Assembly (NCBI GenBank): GCA_036571765.1
Contig: BROE01000003.1
Span: 7,478,336 to 7,542,335, forward strand
DNA length: 64,000 bases
Direction: 5' to 3'
Source of the DNA: Plecoglossus altivelis
Taxonomy: Eukaryota > Chordata > Actinopteri > Osmeriformes > Plecoglossidae
Part shown: positions 9,523 through 22,400 of the stretch, in pieces
How the letters are laid out: the number at the start of each line of letters is the position of its first letter
Numbering within the stretch: the stretch's first letter is position 1
The notes under the pieces: model-generated
The model's database searches: none
Told to the model about the DNA's origin: nothing
What the model saw: only the letters and a program-made list of their open reading frames with translations
Made by a program: the position numbers and the translations under genes

Positions 9523-12500
9523 CTGTGTGAAGAGAGGAGACAGGCTGTTATTTAGACTTCCAGGAAGGCAAGGACATGGAGCTATAGCAGAGAAAACATC
9601 TCCCTGCAGTTGATCTCACAAAGGGGCACCGCACATGTAAATATTGATACAGCCTGCCTACCATGAGGAAACCTTGACATGCCATCTGATAAGAGCTAGT
9701 ACACAATACAATTTGTCTGAAAATAGCATCATAAATCTACAGCATCAATGGCTTGATTTACTCTAGCATTCTCAGCTGCACATTTCATTCAAATAGTTTC
9801 GGTTCGTGTTCAGTGCTTCAGTTGAGACCTGGCCCACTGGACCATTGTTTTCTCCAGACTCAAACTGTGTAAGTGTGTGAGTGTGTTTGAGAGTGTGTGT
9901 GCATGCGTGTGAGTGACACAGTGTGAGAGTTGGTACCTTTGTAAGTATGCCGTCTTCTCTGTGGTTCTTCTGAAGGACATGCTGGAGAGCCAACTGGATC
10001 TTCTGTTGGAGTTTCTCTACTTTTACCTTCTCCTGGAGCCAGGAGCGGTCTGGGATGTAGACACACACAGCATTAATCTCTGCAGCCTTCTTACAGACCA
10101 CTCTAGGTGACCTAGGTCAAGACTGTGATAAATCCATGCTGGGTCCTCCTAAGGGAACAAAGGGACACTAGCTCCCCCTACAGGAACAGTGGCACATCTG
10201 CCTGCTCCAACCCCTCCAACCCCCTTGTGCTCATATCTGCACTTGTAGTGACACCTACCTGCTGACATCAACACAAAAGCGGAAAACAGGGCAATCTCAT
10301 CCTCAGACAGGTGCATAGAACACAAGTTTTTCCCAAACTCGAAGATGGAGCTGATCAAGTCGTCACAACCTGCCAAAGCAAAGGACACAGAGTGAAGACA
10401 GGAGTTGAGACAGACCAAAAGACAGAGTCTCATCTCTGATCTTTATTGGGAGAGAGGCACACAGGCAGAGGAGAGACATTCTGACAGCACCCAGTATATG
10501 TGGCAAGCAGAACAGGCAAGGCTTTTACTGACTTTCCCCTTCCAGGAAGGGTACTTTTGGCAGTTTGGTGGCATTACGCAACCCAGAATGAAGTCACTGA
10601 TGAGTCTTTTAGTCAAATCAATTATTGGGGTTTGAGAGGGACAGAGTAATGCCAGGGCAGCCCCCTCCACCAGTTCAAGCACACAGGACACAGGGGGGCT
10701 TGTTAGAGAGGCCACACACGACACTGGAACAGACAGTATTGTTTCTTGTGGCCTCACACAGAGATGCAAAGGAAGACATACACAAATATTCGTGGACACA
10801 CACACAATTGCAGTTGAGGTGCACAAACATACACGCACACAAAACACCATCACACATATATAGAATCGGATTCAAGAATGAAAAGACTTGGGATTTATCA
10901 AATTAACTGGTTTGCAGAGGCTATTATGCAGTTGACAGTATTAGTTGTTATGACATTGAAAATGCAAAAACAATATGTTTAGTCCCTAGACATTTTACTT
11001 TTCAGTTCCTGTAATGGTTTTGATAGAACTCTCCCAAATGGCCTACAGTCTGTATTTATTCCACACTAACAGGAGCCATATGCACCACTAGTGCTTCAGT
11101 AATGATTTAGCAATGCTAGATGGAGCCACAGGGGAGAGGGCAGAGCCAGGTGAGCTAGGGATAAGATCTTAGTATGACCCTTCCTGGCTCACTGCACTGA
11201 AGTGTGTGGAAAACACATCTCTTCTCTGCTAGACCATACACTGGCAGTGAAAGATAGGAGTACTGCAATCACACACACATACACACACTTACAAAACACA
11301 CATGTACATGTGCACACAGTGTTTATCCACACACATGTACACACACACAGGACAATCCGAAGACTCACCTAATGACTTGAACACATCGGGACCAGCATAC
11401 TTCCCATCGAAATAGACTGTGTTGTTCTGCGAGTAAAAGGCACGGCACATTCTCACAAACACAACTTCCAAAGAGCCTGCAGAGGAGACAGGAGTACCAT
11501 GCTAAATCTGGCATTTGGTCTTTAAGAAATAGAATTAATGCTGCAAGTCATCCATCAGCATGAGCAAACACACACTACAGTGGATGGCTTGTTGGGTTAT
11601 TCCTAATTTGGACGCATTCATCTAGAACAAAAAAGTTCAGTTTAGTTGCTACACTGCTCTGTGCAGTGTTTGTGTGTGTGGGACGGGTATCTTAGAGGAT
11701 AATCAAGCTGTGATCGAAGCCATTAATGCTTTTCACGCAGTTTTAAAACACCACATTAGACAAGGGATCTCAGTCAGTATTTCATTAACAGTTTTAGACG
11801 TGTGAAAGCAGCAGGACAGACTCATGTCTGCCTCACATGTACAGGGCGTCCAGAGGGGCCAAACCTGTTGGCTTGTTTACAGCGTGGATGTATAAGTATT
11901 TGTTAGCATGTGTGCGTGTGTGTGTGTATCTGCCTACAGGGAAGGGAAGAACATAGAGGCAGCTAAATTCATACCACTGTGAGTCTAGCCAACACTAGCT
12001 CTGCATGTGTATAGTTGCATGCTCGTGTGTTTATGCATGTTTAAGAAAGGCGGTGTGTGTGTCTGTTCACTGAACTGAGGAACAGAGACAGGAAAGGTGG
12101 TTGGAGGGGTGTCTGGTGGTGGGTTGAGGAAAGGGCCATGCTGATGGGCTGTCACACCTGCTTTCAGCAGCACTATCTGATCGTTCTGACACAGCTCCAT
12201 GAAGCCGTCGATGCGCTTGGCGAATTCCACCACGTACTGGATGGCCTCCGTTATTTTTATGGCACACAGCTGCCACATCACCTCCCGAGGCTGGGGAGAA
12301 GAAAGGGAGGGAGAAACACAGAGATTGTTAAGTTCCAAATGGTTGCCGATGATTGTATTGTTGTGTTGGTCAAATTCCGCAGCAGGTGGCCCAGCTTTGG
12401 CCAAGAATTTTAGGTGTACCTTGTTCTGGTAGCTTTCCATCTCTTCCTGCAGGAAGGCTTGCCAGGTCATCTGCTGCAGCTCTTCCCTCAGGTACTGACA

Positions 12501-15500
12501 CGTCTCCATGTGGGACTTGGAGATGTTCTGGGCCAGGTGCTCTGTAATGTAACCATGCGCCCAACAAGACATAATATCATCAGAAACCTGAACATAACTC
12601 ACACAGCCCTGGGCTAAAGTTGAAGAGTATTGATGTAAATATGTCATAGGAGAGAGAGATTCATTTATAGGGGTTTTTTTCAAGAGAGATTTTTAAAGGA
12701 TAGGCAAACTCAATTGGAAGATGCTATGTTCATATTTTTGTTAATGACCTCAAGGAAGCTCAAAGCTGAAGGTTTACCCAAAAACAATGTTGCAATGACA
12801 CAAATACAGATGAGGGGTTAGTTGATGGTTTATGCAACATATTACTCATTGACACAAAGGTTAAATCTGCTCAGAGGGAAATATCGAGCGTAAGAAAACG
12901 TAAACGGTTTGAAGACACATCTGTTAAAAGGAGTTCCACAGCACTGGGGAACCTGGAAAAAATTATTTCCCTAGGTGCATGCCCTGCTGCTTCATGATTG
13001 GCCCTAATTAATGGAAACTAATTACAAAAAAAACTATTTTAATGAGCGCTGGAGATGAGTCTCCATCCTCAAGCTATTTTAAGGAACCTTTGTGTCGTTT
13101 TGCCCCATGGTTGAGTTTGCCCCCTCAAATCCCCACGTCCCCCCTTACACCCCATCCTCTATCACCACCCTCACCTAGCTCAGCCATGGAAACGGTGGGA
13201 GAAGTCTCCCCATTGGTGAAGGAACAGTAGGGGAAGAAGCCAGAGCCGGGGGCAAAGTCGCAGATGGGCTCAGGCTTGATTCCATTAATGTCCAGGCCGG
13301 ACTGGTCGGGGGAGGGCTGGATGTCCAGGTAGAAGCTGCTGACCGCAGAGTCCGGCTTGCTGCCGTCAGGGGTGTGGCCGTCCATGTAGCCACTGAGGTC
13401 GTCGTGGAGCTCGGTGAGGCCGTTGGTGGAGAGGCCGTAGGTGGGGGTGAGGGGCTCGGCCTCGCCCGGCTGCTGCTGGTGGTCGCGCTGCTGCTGCTGC
13501 AGCCGGTGCTTCTGGACCTCAGCATACAGGCTGTCACGCTGCTTCTTGGACATGCGCCCGAACTTCACCGCTGCGGAGAAGGATGGGGGCAGGGGGAGGG
13601 GAGGAGTGGGAGGGGTTGAGTGTGTGAGGGAGACATACATGCACGTCAGACAGACACTCTGTGACTGACACATTCCCTCCGGCACCTGCACCCCCTTGCA
13701 GAACTTCAGCCTGACTGGAGATTTAGGCGTTTCACAGGGTATTAGCGGCACACTGTCTCATCACTACAAAACGTTCCAACATGAACATCTTAACTAGGAC
13801 TCTTCTTCAGGGAAGGCATGCTGAGCTGTAGTGACTTTTGCAGCTTACAGGCCTCTCAGTCGTGAGACGAGCTGAATCCCTGGCTCCTATTACACAGTCT
13901 GAGCTGGTTGTTAGAGGGAGGCCCCTCGGACACTGGGGTCTGGCAAAGAGTTAGAAGGCCAATAGAGTGGAAATGAGTGGAGCGGAGGGGAGCATTAGCA
14001 GATGGCCTATGGTGTGCTGAGTGAAGGTATAAGTCACCTTGGCTGGTCCTGATTGTGTGTGTGTATGTGTGTTCATTTGACAACATGTGTTCATGATATT
14101 CTATGCACACATGTCAACATGATCCCATGCATGTGTACATGTATGCATTCCTGTGTTTTTGTGTCTGTGTATGTTATATGCACAGGAGAGCATTGGATAG
14201 ACTTGAAAGACCTGGCTTGATTAAAGGCTTTTGTCACAGACCTGGACTGTTCAGCTCCGATCCACAGCTCACAAGTTAGCCAAGCATGGCCCAGCCCAGC
14301 CCAGCCCAGCCCAGTACATCCTACCCTATCCCTTGACAGGATCTGCAGGATCTCTACAATACATACTATCAGTTGTGTGCTCCCATTACAGTGTCTCACC
14401 TGCACCAGCACTTATGCCATCTCCTAATGACCCTTAGTTTGTCACAACTACTTTCTGCCATAGCACACCCAGAGGACCAACCCTCACCTGTGGTGCTCCC
14501 ATACACCAAAGTGCACAAGCCAGTTCAAAGTAAGCTGTCTATATATGTAGCGACAAGATCACCCTGGCAGGCAGTTCACCAGGCTCATTTAAAATATGTT
14601 CTCTCCGGTCCTTTATTTTGTATGTGCTACTGTACGTACCATCCCTGGACATGCCCACAGCCAGACACTTCTGCAGCCGGCAGTGCTGGCAGCGGTTGCG
14701 GCTTGTGCGGTCGATCAGGCAGTTCTTCTGACGGGGGCAGGAGTAGGCAGCATTGCTCTGCTGACTCCTCCTGAAGAAGCCCTGTGAAGAGACACACACA
14801 CACATGGCCTCAGAAAGCCGACCACCCTGGGGTAGGTGGTGCACCTCGGACAGAGCTATGGGGGAGACCTGCGGGGCTTCGATAACGCAGCTGGATTCCC
14901 CGTATTGTTTTCTACAATGTTGCCTTTTATCCGGTACTTATCAAGAGTGATATGCTGTGGTTACGCACACTAAAGATGATTGGATTTCTCCATGAGGAGA
15001 ACATAGCCATACTATTGGTTTGTAATGCAATGCGTTTTGTTATGGTATTGTAATTTGTTTATGCAAGCTGGTAAATTATCGTTCGATTAACAAAGTAGGT
15101 AATGGATATGAGCTGTGTGCATTGCACAGGGATGGTGTGTTTTAGTCTAACGGGTAGAGAAGATGGTGTTTTTCTTCAGTGGATATTATTAGTGTTGATT
15201 AACACATGGTTTCAGCGTGTGTGGCTCTGAGGGATGGCACACACACACCAATTGGATTCCTCATCCTCTGTCTTAATGAATTGATTCCAGCACATCATTA
15301 ACATGCACCACTCCACTGCTCCATACACATATGTCTTAATTAGCTGATCATTGGCTGTTTAATTACAAGAAAACAGCTGACAGCTGCCAAGTTGCTTTAT
15401 AATGGAAGCCATTACGGAAGTCGGCTATAACTGCCGGTGACAAGCAGCACTATTTAATAACGCTGTGATTTATGGTCCAAACTCTTCTACTCGCACATAT

Positions 15501-15675
15501 CATTAAAAGCCTCTCTGCCTAAAGTAATTAGCAATCATTAAAGATACATTTTAGCAGTTTACTCTTAAGCATTTTGCTTCTCCCTCAATCTTTGTGTGGG
15601 TGGGTGAAGGGTGGGGTGTGCGTTCAGAGGAGCATCTGAAATTCTTCCTTGTCTATCTGAGAGCTGTCTCTCTTT

Positions 15676-15750
<75 letters not shown>

Positions 15751-18700
15751 AAGGTGCAGTATGTCTGAGGAATGCTAATGATTTGCTTGGTGACAAGCAG
15801 GGGAACAAGAATACACTGCCAGTGCAACATTTACCCCCTATGAATGGTTGGTGTTTTTGAACCAGTACAAAAGCCGGCTTCAATAACAGCAACATACTGT
15901 AGCAAAGAGCCAACAATTCCCTGTAATTCAAAGCGCTTCCTCTTTTGATGGTTTTATTTCAGGAAGAGTGGGACGCAGCACAACTGAAAGCAATGAGTGA
16001 ATCTGTCCCTGGGAGAAACAGGAAGTACAAGGATGTTGAGTCACTTTGTCCTGCTAATTGTGTCATTCTGGGACATACTGTGTGACTTGACGACTTTAAT
16101 GTTGAGGCTTTCCATATGTTTACACTTTGCTGTTACTCTCCAAATCTTTCCCAAAGTTGGCCAACAATTTCAAAGGCAAGTTTTCAAGCTTACCTTACAG
16201 CCTTCACATGTTATCACGCCATAATGGATGCCTGATGATTTGTCGCCACAGATCTTGCAAGGAATTATTTCGATTTGAGCTGAAGAAAGGGAAAGAAAAA
16301 GACAAATCAACACTTTTTCCCCTCATTGCACAAGTCACAGTACAACTCATTCACCATGGATGCATGTAGGTACATGAAAGCGCAGTGCTCTTCAAAGACA
16401 TCTTATCCTGTGACTTTGAAACCTTCACTTCCATATGGCATTAACAGAATACCTACAGAACCGTGCATGAAGGAGGCCATTTTAGGTCTTCACAGAGCCG
16501 CCAACAAGCCATTGTAAGCATGGTGTTAATTTACATAGTAAGCACAACTTACATAAAGAAAAGCCACAACTCTCCACAAACCCCCTAACCTTCCCCAGTA
16601 GTAATTCTAGTCCCACAGTATGACAACGAATCTCATTTAACCACATGACTGTAATTATTTCCCTCAAAGCCTTAGCCATAAATGCACAAAGGGCCACAAA
16701 TAATTCTAACATTCTCACTGTACAGAGCTAGAGTCCCAAAGAGATTGAAGAGAGTGGTGTGTGTGGGAGGAAGGGTTCTGTTGAGAGTAGAAATGTGAAG
16801 TATAGACTGTAATGTGAGGTTGCTGACGGGCTTGTGATTCAGCAGGCTACCAGAGAGGACAAAGGCACAGAGGACAGGTCTCATCCATCCTTGGCCTGGA
16901 ATACAGCAGCAGACCACAGGGCAGTCGGCGGCGGAACACACGCCTGCAGGCGTCTGAGAAACAGAACTCCCAGCCAGCCCATCGGCTCCAAGCTTTATCA
17001 CTGCAGCTGACAACATTTCTGCCCCTCTCTTACAAAGACACACGCGACAATGCACACATATGCACACACACACATTCTCCTTCTTTTTGACGCCTTGCTC
17101 TTGCTCTTTCTCTCTCAAGAAAGATTTATATCGCTCTGCCCTCCTTCTAATCGTCTGAATCCTTGCTTTGCCCCAGCACAGGGGAGCGCCAGACAAGCCC
17201 TCTTATCTGTTCTGATTGAGGAAAGATCATGGCAGGATGTTTATTACAATAAACTGGCTGGCTCCCTACAAAGTGGCAGACAACCAATCAAATCACAGAT
17301 CAGATGACACACTTCTATTATACATGGACCTGAACGAAAATGATTCTCCCCTTTACTAACAACTAAGAAACCAACAAGGCGAACATGTCCAAATTTACCC
17401 CTATGAAAAATGATCATACCACTCTCACTAGAGTGATCCAACTTCTGTCTGGAGCTGCCTGTCTAATGGAGGCAATCCGATGACACTTCCATGCCCAATC
17501 CCTCCATACGAATTTGATTACATTGAACGGTCCTTTGCTTCAACTCTATTCGGCACTCTTAGGCTATTTAATCAGCAGGCATGTGTGTTGCGTCATAATG
17601 TCCCTGACACTAAGGCCTGGACAGGAGACGGTCCCTGATCCACTGCCCTGGTCTCCGACACACCAAGCTCCACTCAGAAGGCTGTTAGCACTACCGCTAG
17701 CACTGCTGGACTCAACATGACACAACTACATCTGAGGCAGACAAAAGCCAGTGGAGAGCAGTCACATCTCCTGTGAGGAACACCTTGAACTTGTAACCCG
17801 CTATAAAATGGAGGGGAAACGTTCCTCGTATTCTCACATTAGGACAAGGCTTAAGCAGGAGCCAGATACTGACAGCGTCAGTCAAGGTTTTGACTCTATG
17901 ATGAATCCATGGGACCTACCTCCATCCGGTCAAAATGTGCGTTATTTTGGTTATCTTGCTGTGAACAGTGGCATTGCAGGCAGCGCACTCATTGTTTGTT
18001 TTTGTGTTCTCCCTGCATGAGTATTAGCGCTGCAGTGTGTTTTGACTTCTTTAGCATTTTCAGCCTCATTACTTACATAATTTGTTCTGACATGCACTCA
18101 CAACAACCGAAGCGTGCTGTAATTACGCCTGGCTGTGGTAGAGGGGGACATGGTTCTGCAGTGACATGCTCAATCCATCAGGTGGCAGTGCAGGGCTGCG
18201 AGAGATGCTCTTCTGCGCTCAGGCCCCATCTCCAGACCCCCATCTCAGGCCTTACGAGCTTCAAGCTCTAAGCTCCAGGCTTATGCTACTGCCAACTTGC
18301 CTCATCCCCAACACCCCCAACCCCCACAGTATGGCTGTGAGGTGCCTTCATCTCTCCTGAGTAGCCGAGGCTGACTGAGGGCTCACTCAGGCCTAACAGA
18401 GGTTCTGCCACATCAGGTGAAGACAGGAGGGTCAACTCTGCAGGGTGCCAAGCTGGACCAGGCCGAGCAGGGCCAGGCTAGGAAGGGAGCATGAACATGC
18501 CTTCCAAAACCCTACCATAAGCAGGTTCTTTAAAGCCCACAGAGATACAAAACCGCACACACAACCGCATGCAAACAGCAAGACCCAGTTGTGAAAAACA
18601 CAATTCCAAAATCATAAACTACCTTCTGAGAAAGAGGGTATCGTAAATACACAGTACGGAGGAAGACGGGATGAAGATTAAATAAGGCATGAAGTAATTT

Positions 18701-19365
18701 GCAATCAGTTTGAGTTAATAATTGTGTGACTATGCTATGGCCCAGCACAATGAATTGCTCTGGTACTCCCGAGTGACAACAGGAGTTTAAAAAGAATCCA
18801 CACAGGGGGATGTCGTCAAACAGAAGGGTCCGCTCCTTAGCACTACAGATCTGGGAGTCAATATCTATTGACACAACGGGTTGTGGTGTTAACTGCTTCT
18901 CCGTGCTCAAGCAGGCAGATGATGCCTCCTCTGTGCTGGACCAGCTTACTGATGTCCTGATCCCATGCACCGGGGCCCCTCTGCCCACCCTGCCAGCAAG
19001 CCCAGCCTGCTCGGTTTACGACATCAAAGCCAGGCAGAGGGAGACAGGCAGTTCATGCTTAAGCCTCTCCCTGCAGCCTCCTCTCTGCACGGCCAGGGCT
19101 GGAAGGCGCCTCCGTCAGCACACAGGCCACATCAAAGAGTAAGGGGTGAGGGGGGAGGGAGGGTGGCTGAGACGCATTGAGGATCTGTGAATCACTGTGC
19201 ATCCACAGCGCCGCAAAAAAGCCCTCACCATGTTGGAATCGAATGGATGCTAATGACTTGAATCCAGCTTCGTGGTGTGTGGGCAGCTCTGACAATGGGA
19301 ACACGGAAGCTGGCCTTGGTGTTCAAGAGGGTCAGCCCCTGCTTTTGATAATGGGGAGATATTAG

Positions 19366-19441
<76 letters not shown>

Positions 19442-22400
19442 AGTGCTGTGGTTCAAGGACACTTATTCACCAGTTTTGCCATTTGGAGAGGATGAATCGT
19501 CAATGAGAGCCTATATCCAAAGGGAGGGGCTGGGTACTCTGTGTGGACCCTAACCCTAACACTCCTGCCCTTCATTGTGTTCTCACCCCTGCTCAACACA
19601 ACCCCAACTAGACACTCCAACCCAGCATTTAAACTGAAGAGAACATGTATGGATTCAGGGCAGGCTTGTGTGAATATGAAAAAAAAACACTACAGACCTT
19701 GCTGAACCTCTATGTCTGGTGACATAACACAGGATTAGGATGATCCCTTACATTATAGAACCATGTTGTTGCCATCATTCTAAATCTGAGATCTTAACCC
19801 ATTGCTGAGTTGCTGTCAGTCAGCTTTTAAAGTAGGTTTAATGACCTACAGCCCCATAGGTTGGTAATATTGGGAGGGAAGTTCAAGGCCAAACTCACCC
19901 TTTGTAATTCGTGGGTAACTGTGAGAAATTGAATGAGAGGAAAATGGGGATTGTGGTTTTGTGCGTGTCTTTGTTGTGTGTGTATGTGGCAGTGAGTGGG
20001 TGAGGGGGTGTTAGTGTGTGTTGACAGCTGTTAGTGACCAAATGACGCAAGCCAGTGGGCTCATGTTGGAGATTATGTAAGAGATTGGACAGCAGTGTTG
20101 GGTCTGTGTACAGCACAGCATTATGGCCAGATTAACAATGGCTCTGCAGTCCAACATACAGGGACAAATAACAGTTCAATCAAATTCTCCAAAAAACATT
20201 TTACAACACAACAACAAAGCAAATGTTGAAAGAGACCACATGACTTCTCACATGACCACAATATGTGAATTTGTTTGGAAGATTTATTTCAAGGGGAACA
20301 TTCACACTGATGACATTATACTGCCTGGGTCATTGGACTATCTTGCAAGTGCAGAGTGAGCAATGTTCAACAACCATGATTTGCAACCATTTTAACAGCT
20401 AGATTGATCCCTCCCTTTGGCAGTGGAGATCAGCTGTTGTTTGGAAACAGAAGGAGCCTTTTTTAAACAGATCCCCACAATAGTCAGCCCAAGTCTTAGA
20501 AATAGCGACAGCCCAACAAAAACTGGAATCACAACCCTGTCTTCTTTCATCTGCCAGGCTCCACTGTCATGTTGTAGAGTAACAGAACAGAATCTAATCT
20601 TTTTTTATTCCCAATTGCACAGCAGAAGAAAGGTTATTTGAATGTCAGAGGCATAGGACAGCATTGCTATCGAGCACAGACAGAATAGCATAAATGTGTC
20701 ATTTGTTTAGAGATTGGGGTCTGTTGGCTCATTAACATGAGCCACTGTAGCCCCTATGGCATTTAATTCTAAATACAGTGGCACAAAAGAAGCCACACCA
20801 GGCTTACATATTCACCTGCACATAATAACTATGTATCATTATTTTAACTTTTCTTCAGTCTACCACAGAAACCACCAGAAGTCATCACAATGTTTTGACC
20901 ATCAGGATTAGAGGAGAGGAGACTCAATTGACTTTTTTATGTCTCTATGCTTTGCCACCTCATGCCTATTCCAGAATGTCAACTACCACCAGCCTAAGAT
21001 ATGATTCCCTACAACTGGAAGCTAGCTATGTGTGAATAGATATTCCAGCTTCAGTGGACCTGCTCTTAAACTTTTCCTATTATTCCCTCATAGCAATCCA
21101 GTGACATTGCTAAAGCCCAGGTTTGGACAATAGCCTCAGGCTGCTTTTTGGTTGAACTCATGTGTGCTTCACTGTGTTTTTTGTGTGTGAGCCATTAATA
21201 TTTCAGCATCGTCCAACTGGTGATGCCTGTACAACACAGCAGCATTTCTCTCCCCCTGCATTTACTTGACTGTCTTACTGAAATGCATTCTGACACTGTC
21301 GATGCAGGGGTGCAGAGAAAGGAAGAGTATTCCCAAGCCTCTACGCGGGACATCTCTGTCCATGTCTCTCTTTCCGCCAGAGGAGCAGTCATTTGGGCAC
21401 TAGTTTATGTGTTGTTGTGGCAAAGATAGAAGAGCTTCCTGACTGGGAGTTTGCGTGCTCGCACTCTGGGGTAAACAACAAAAGCCCGAATTTACCAAAC
21501 AGACGAGCACTGGGAAGGGTAGCATGTGCATGGCGGCCCCTCTCACCTCCCCCGTCCCCACCCCACCTGAGGTCCCCTAACCTCTTCCCTCCGGCCGCAC
21601 CCCCTCCTTGCTCTCTGTGATCAGTGACAGTGCCCTTGGTGGGGGGGACCCTGGTGCCCAGGGGGCACGGCCCCCTCTCCCTCTGCCGCCGTGTGTGGCT
21701 CCCAGAAGAAGCCTGGGGTAGGGGAAGGGGGGAGGGGTGCCAGAGAGATGTAAAGCTTAATTTGATGGTACAACACAGTCAATCTGTGGATACGCTATAC
21801 ACTTACTCGCTTATGCATTCAGTCCGTCCCTGCTACTGGTTAGTCATGAAGAGAAGTGAGAATGGAGGTGCCTCATCAGGGGTTGCTGTTTACACGTCTT
21901 CTGCACTCTGAACATTTACGCATATTCATTAGAGAATGATGGTTCAGCTGATCTTCTGCCGGGACTCCATTTGAGGTCCCTGTTAAACTGTGACATGATA
22001 GGGACTGAGTGCAAAGTTCTCCTGTAGTTGTTTTGTCAACACAAACAGAACCTTGTGATGCATGGTACTGGACTCCACAGAAGGCTCAGACTCACTGAAG
22101 CTGAAATCACAGAAGGCCCATTGATTGACTGCTTTGAGAGCTGTTGCAGCGGTGGCACTGTTGGAATGTGAAAATGTGTGGGAGAGCTATCTTTCCGTTT
22201 TGAACCTTTCTGTCCACTTGAGCTGAGCAGGCAGTGGTTGAGGACTCGATGGTGGCTCCTGTAGTCCTGTAAAGTGGCTTGGTTAAGCAACTCTTGGCCT
22301 CTAAGCCCCTCTGGGACACACCGATTGGGACTCGAATAAGCAGAGAAATTTAAATAATGATCTCTTCAAAACATCCATAGCAATTACATGGAGAAAGCTT

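Noticed and set aside
9913..10110. Plus-strand frame opposite the rora exon
   Set aside because: Antisense shadow of the coding exon 9937-10049.
11985..12683. 232-codon minus-strand frame
   Set aside because: It is two rora exons read through the intron between them and into flanking introns; only the exonic parts are real.
16672..17196. 174-codon minus-strand frame just upstream of the zinc-finger-1 exon
   Set aside because: It includes a Cys/Val-rich stretch made by TG-type repeats and does not match any ROR N terminus; no donor in the phase needed to reach 16279.
18530..18988. 152-codon minus-strand frame in the large rora intron
   Set aside because: No family resemblance or domain pattern, and no splice sites that would join it to rora.
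19549..19560. Telomere-like CCCTAA repeats
   Set aside because: Only two units; far too short to be an interstitial telomere.
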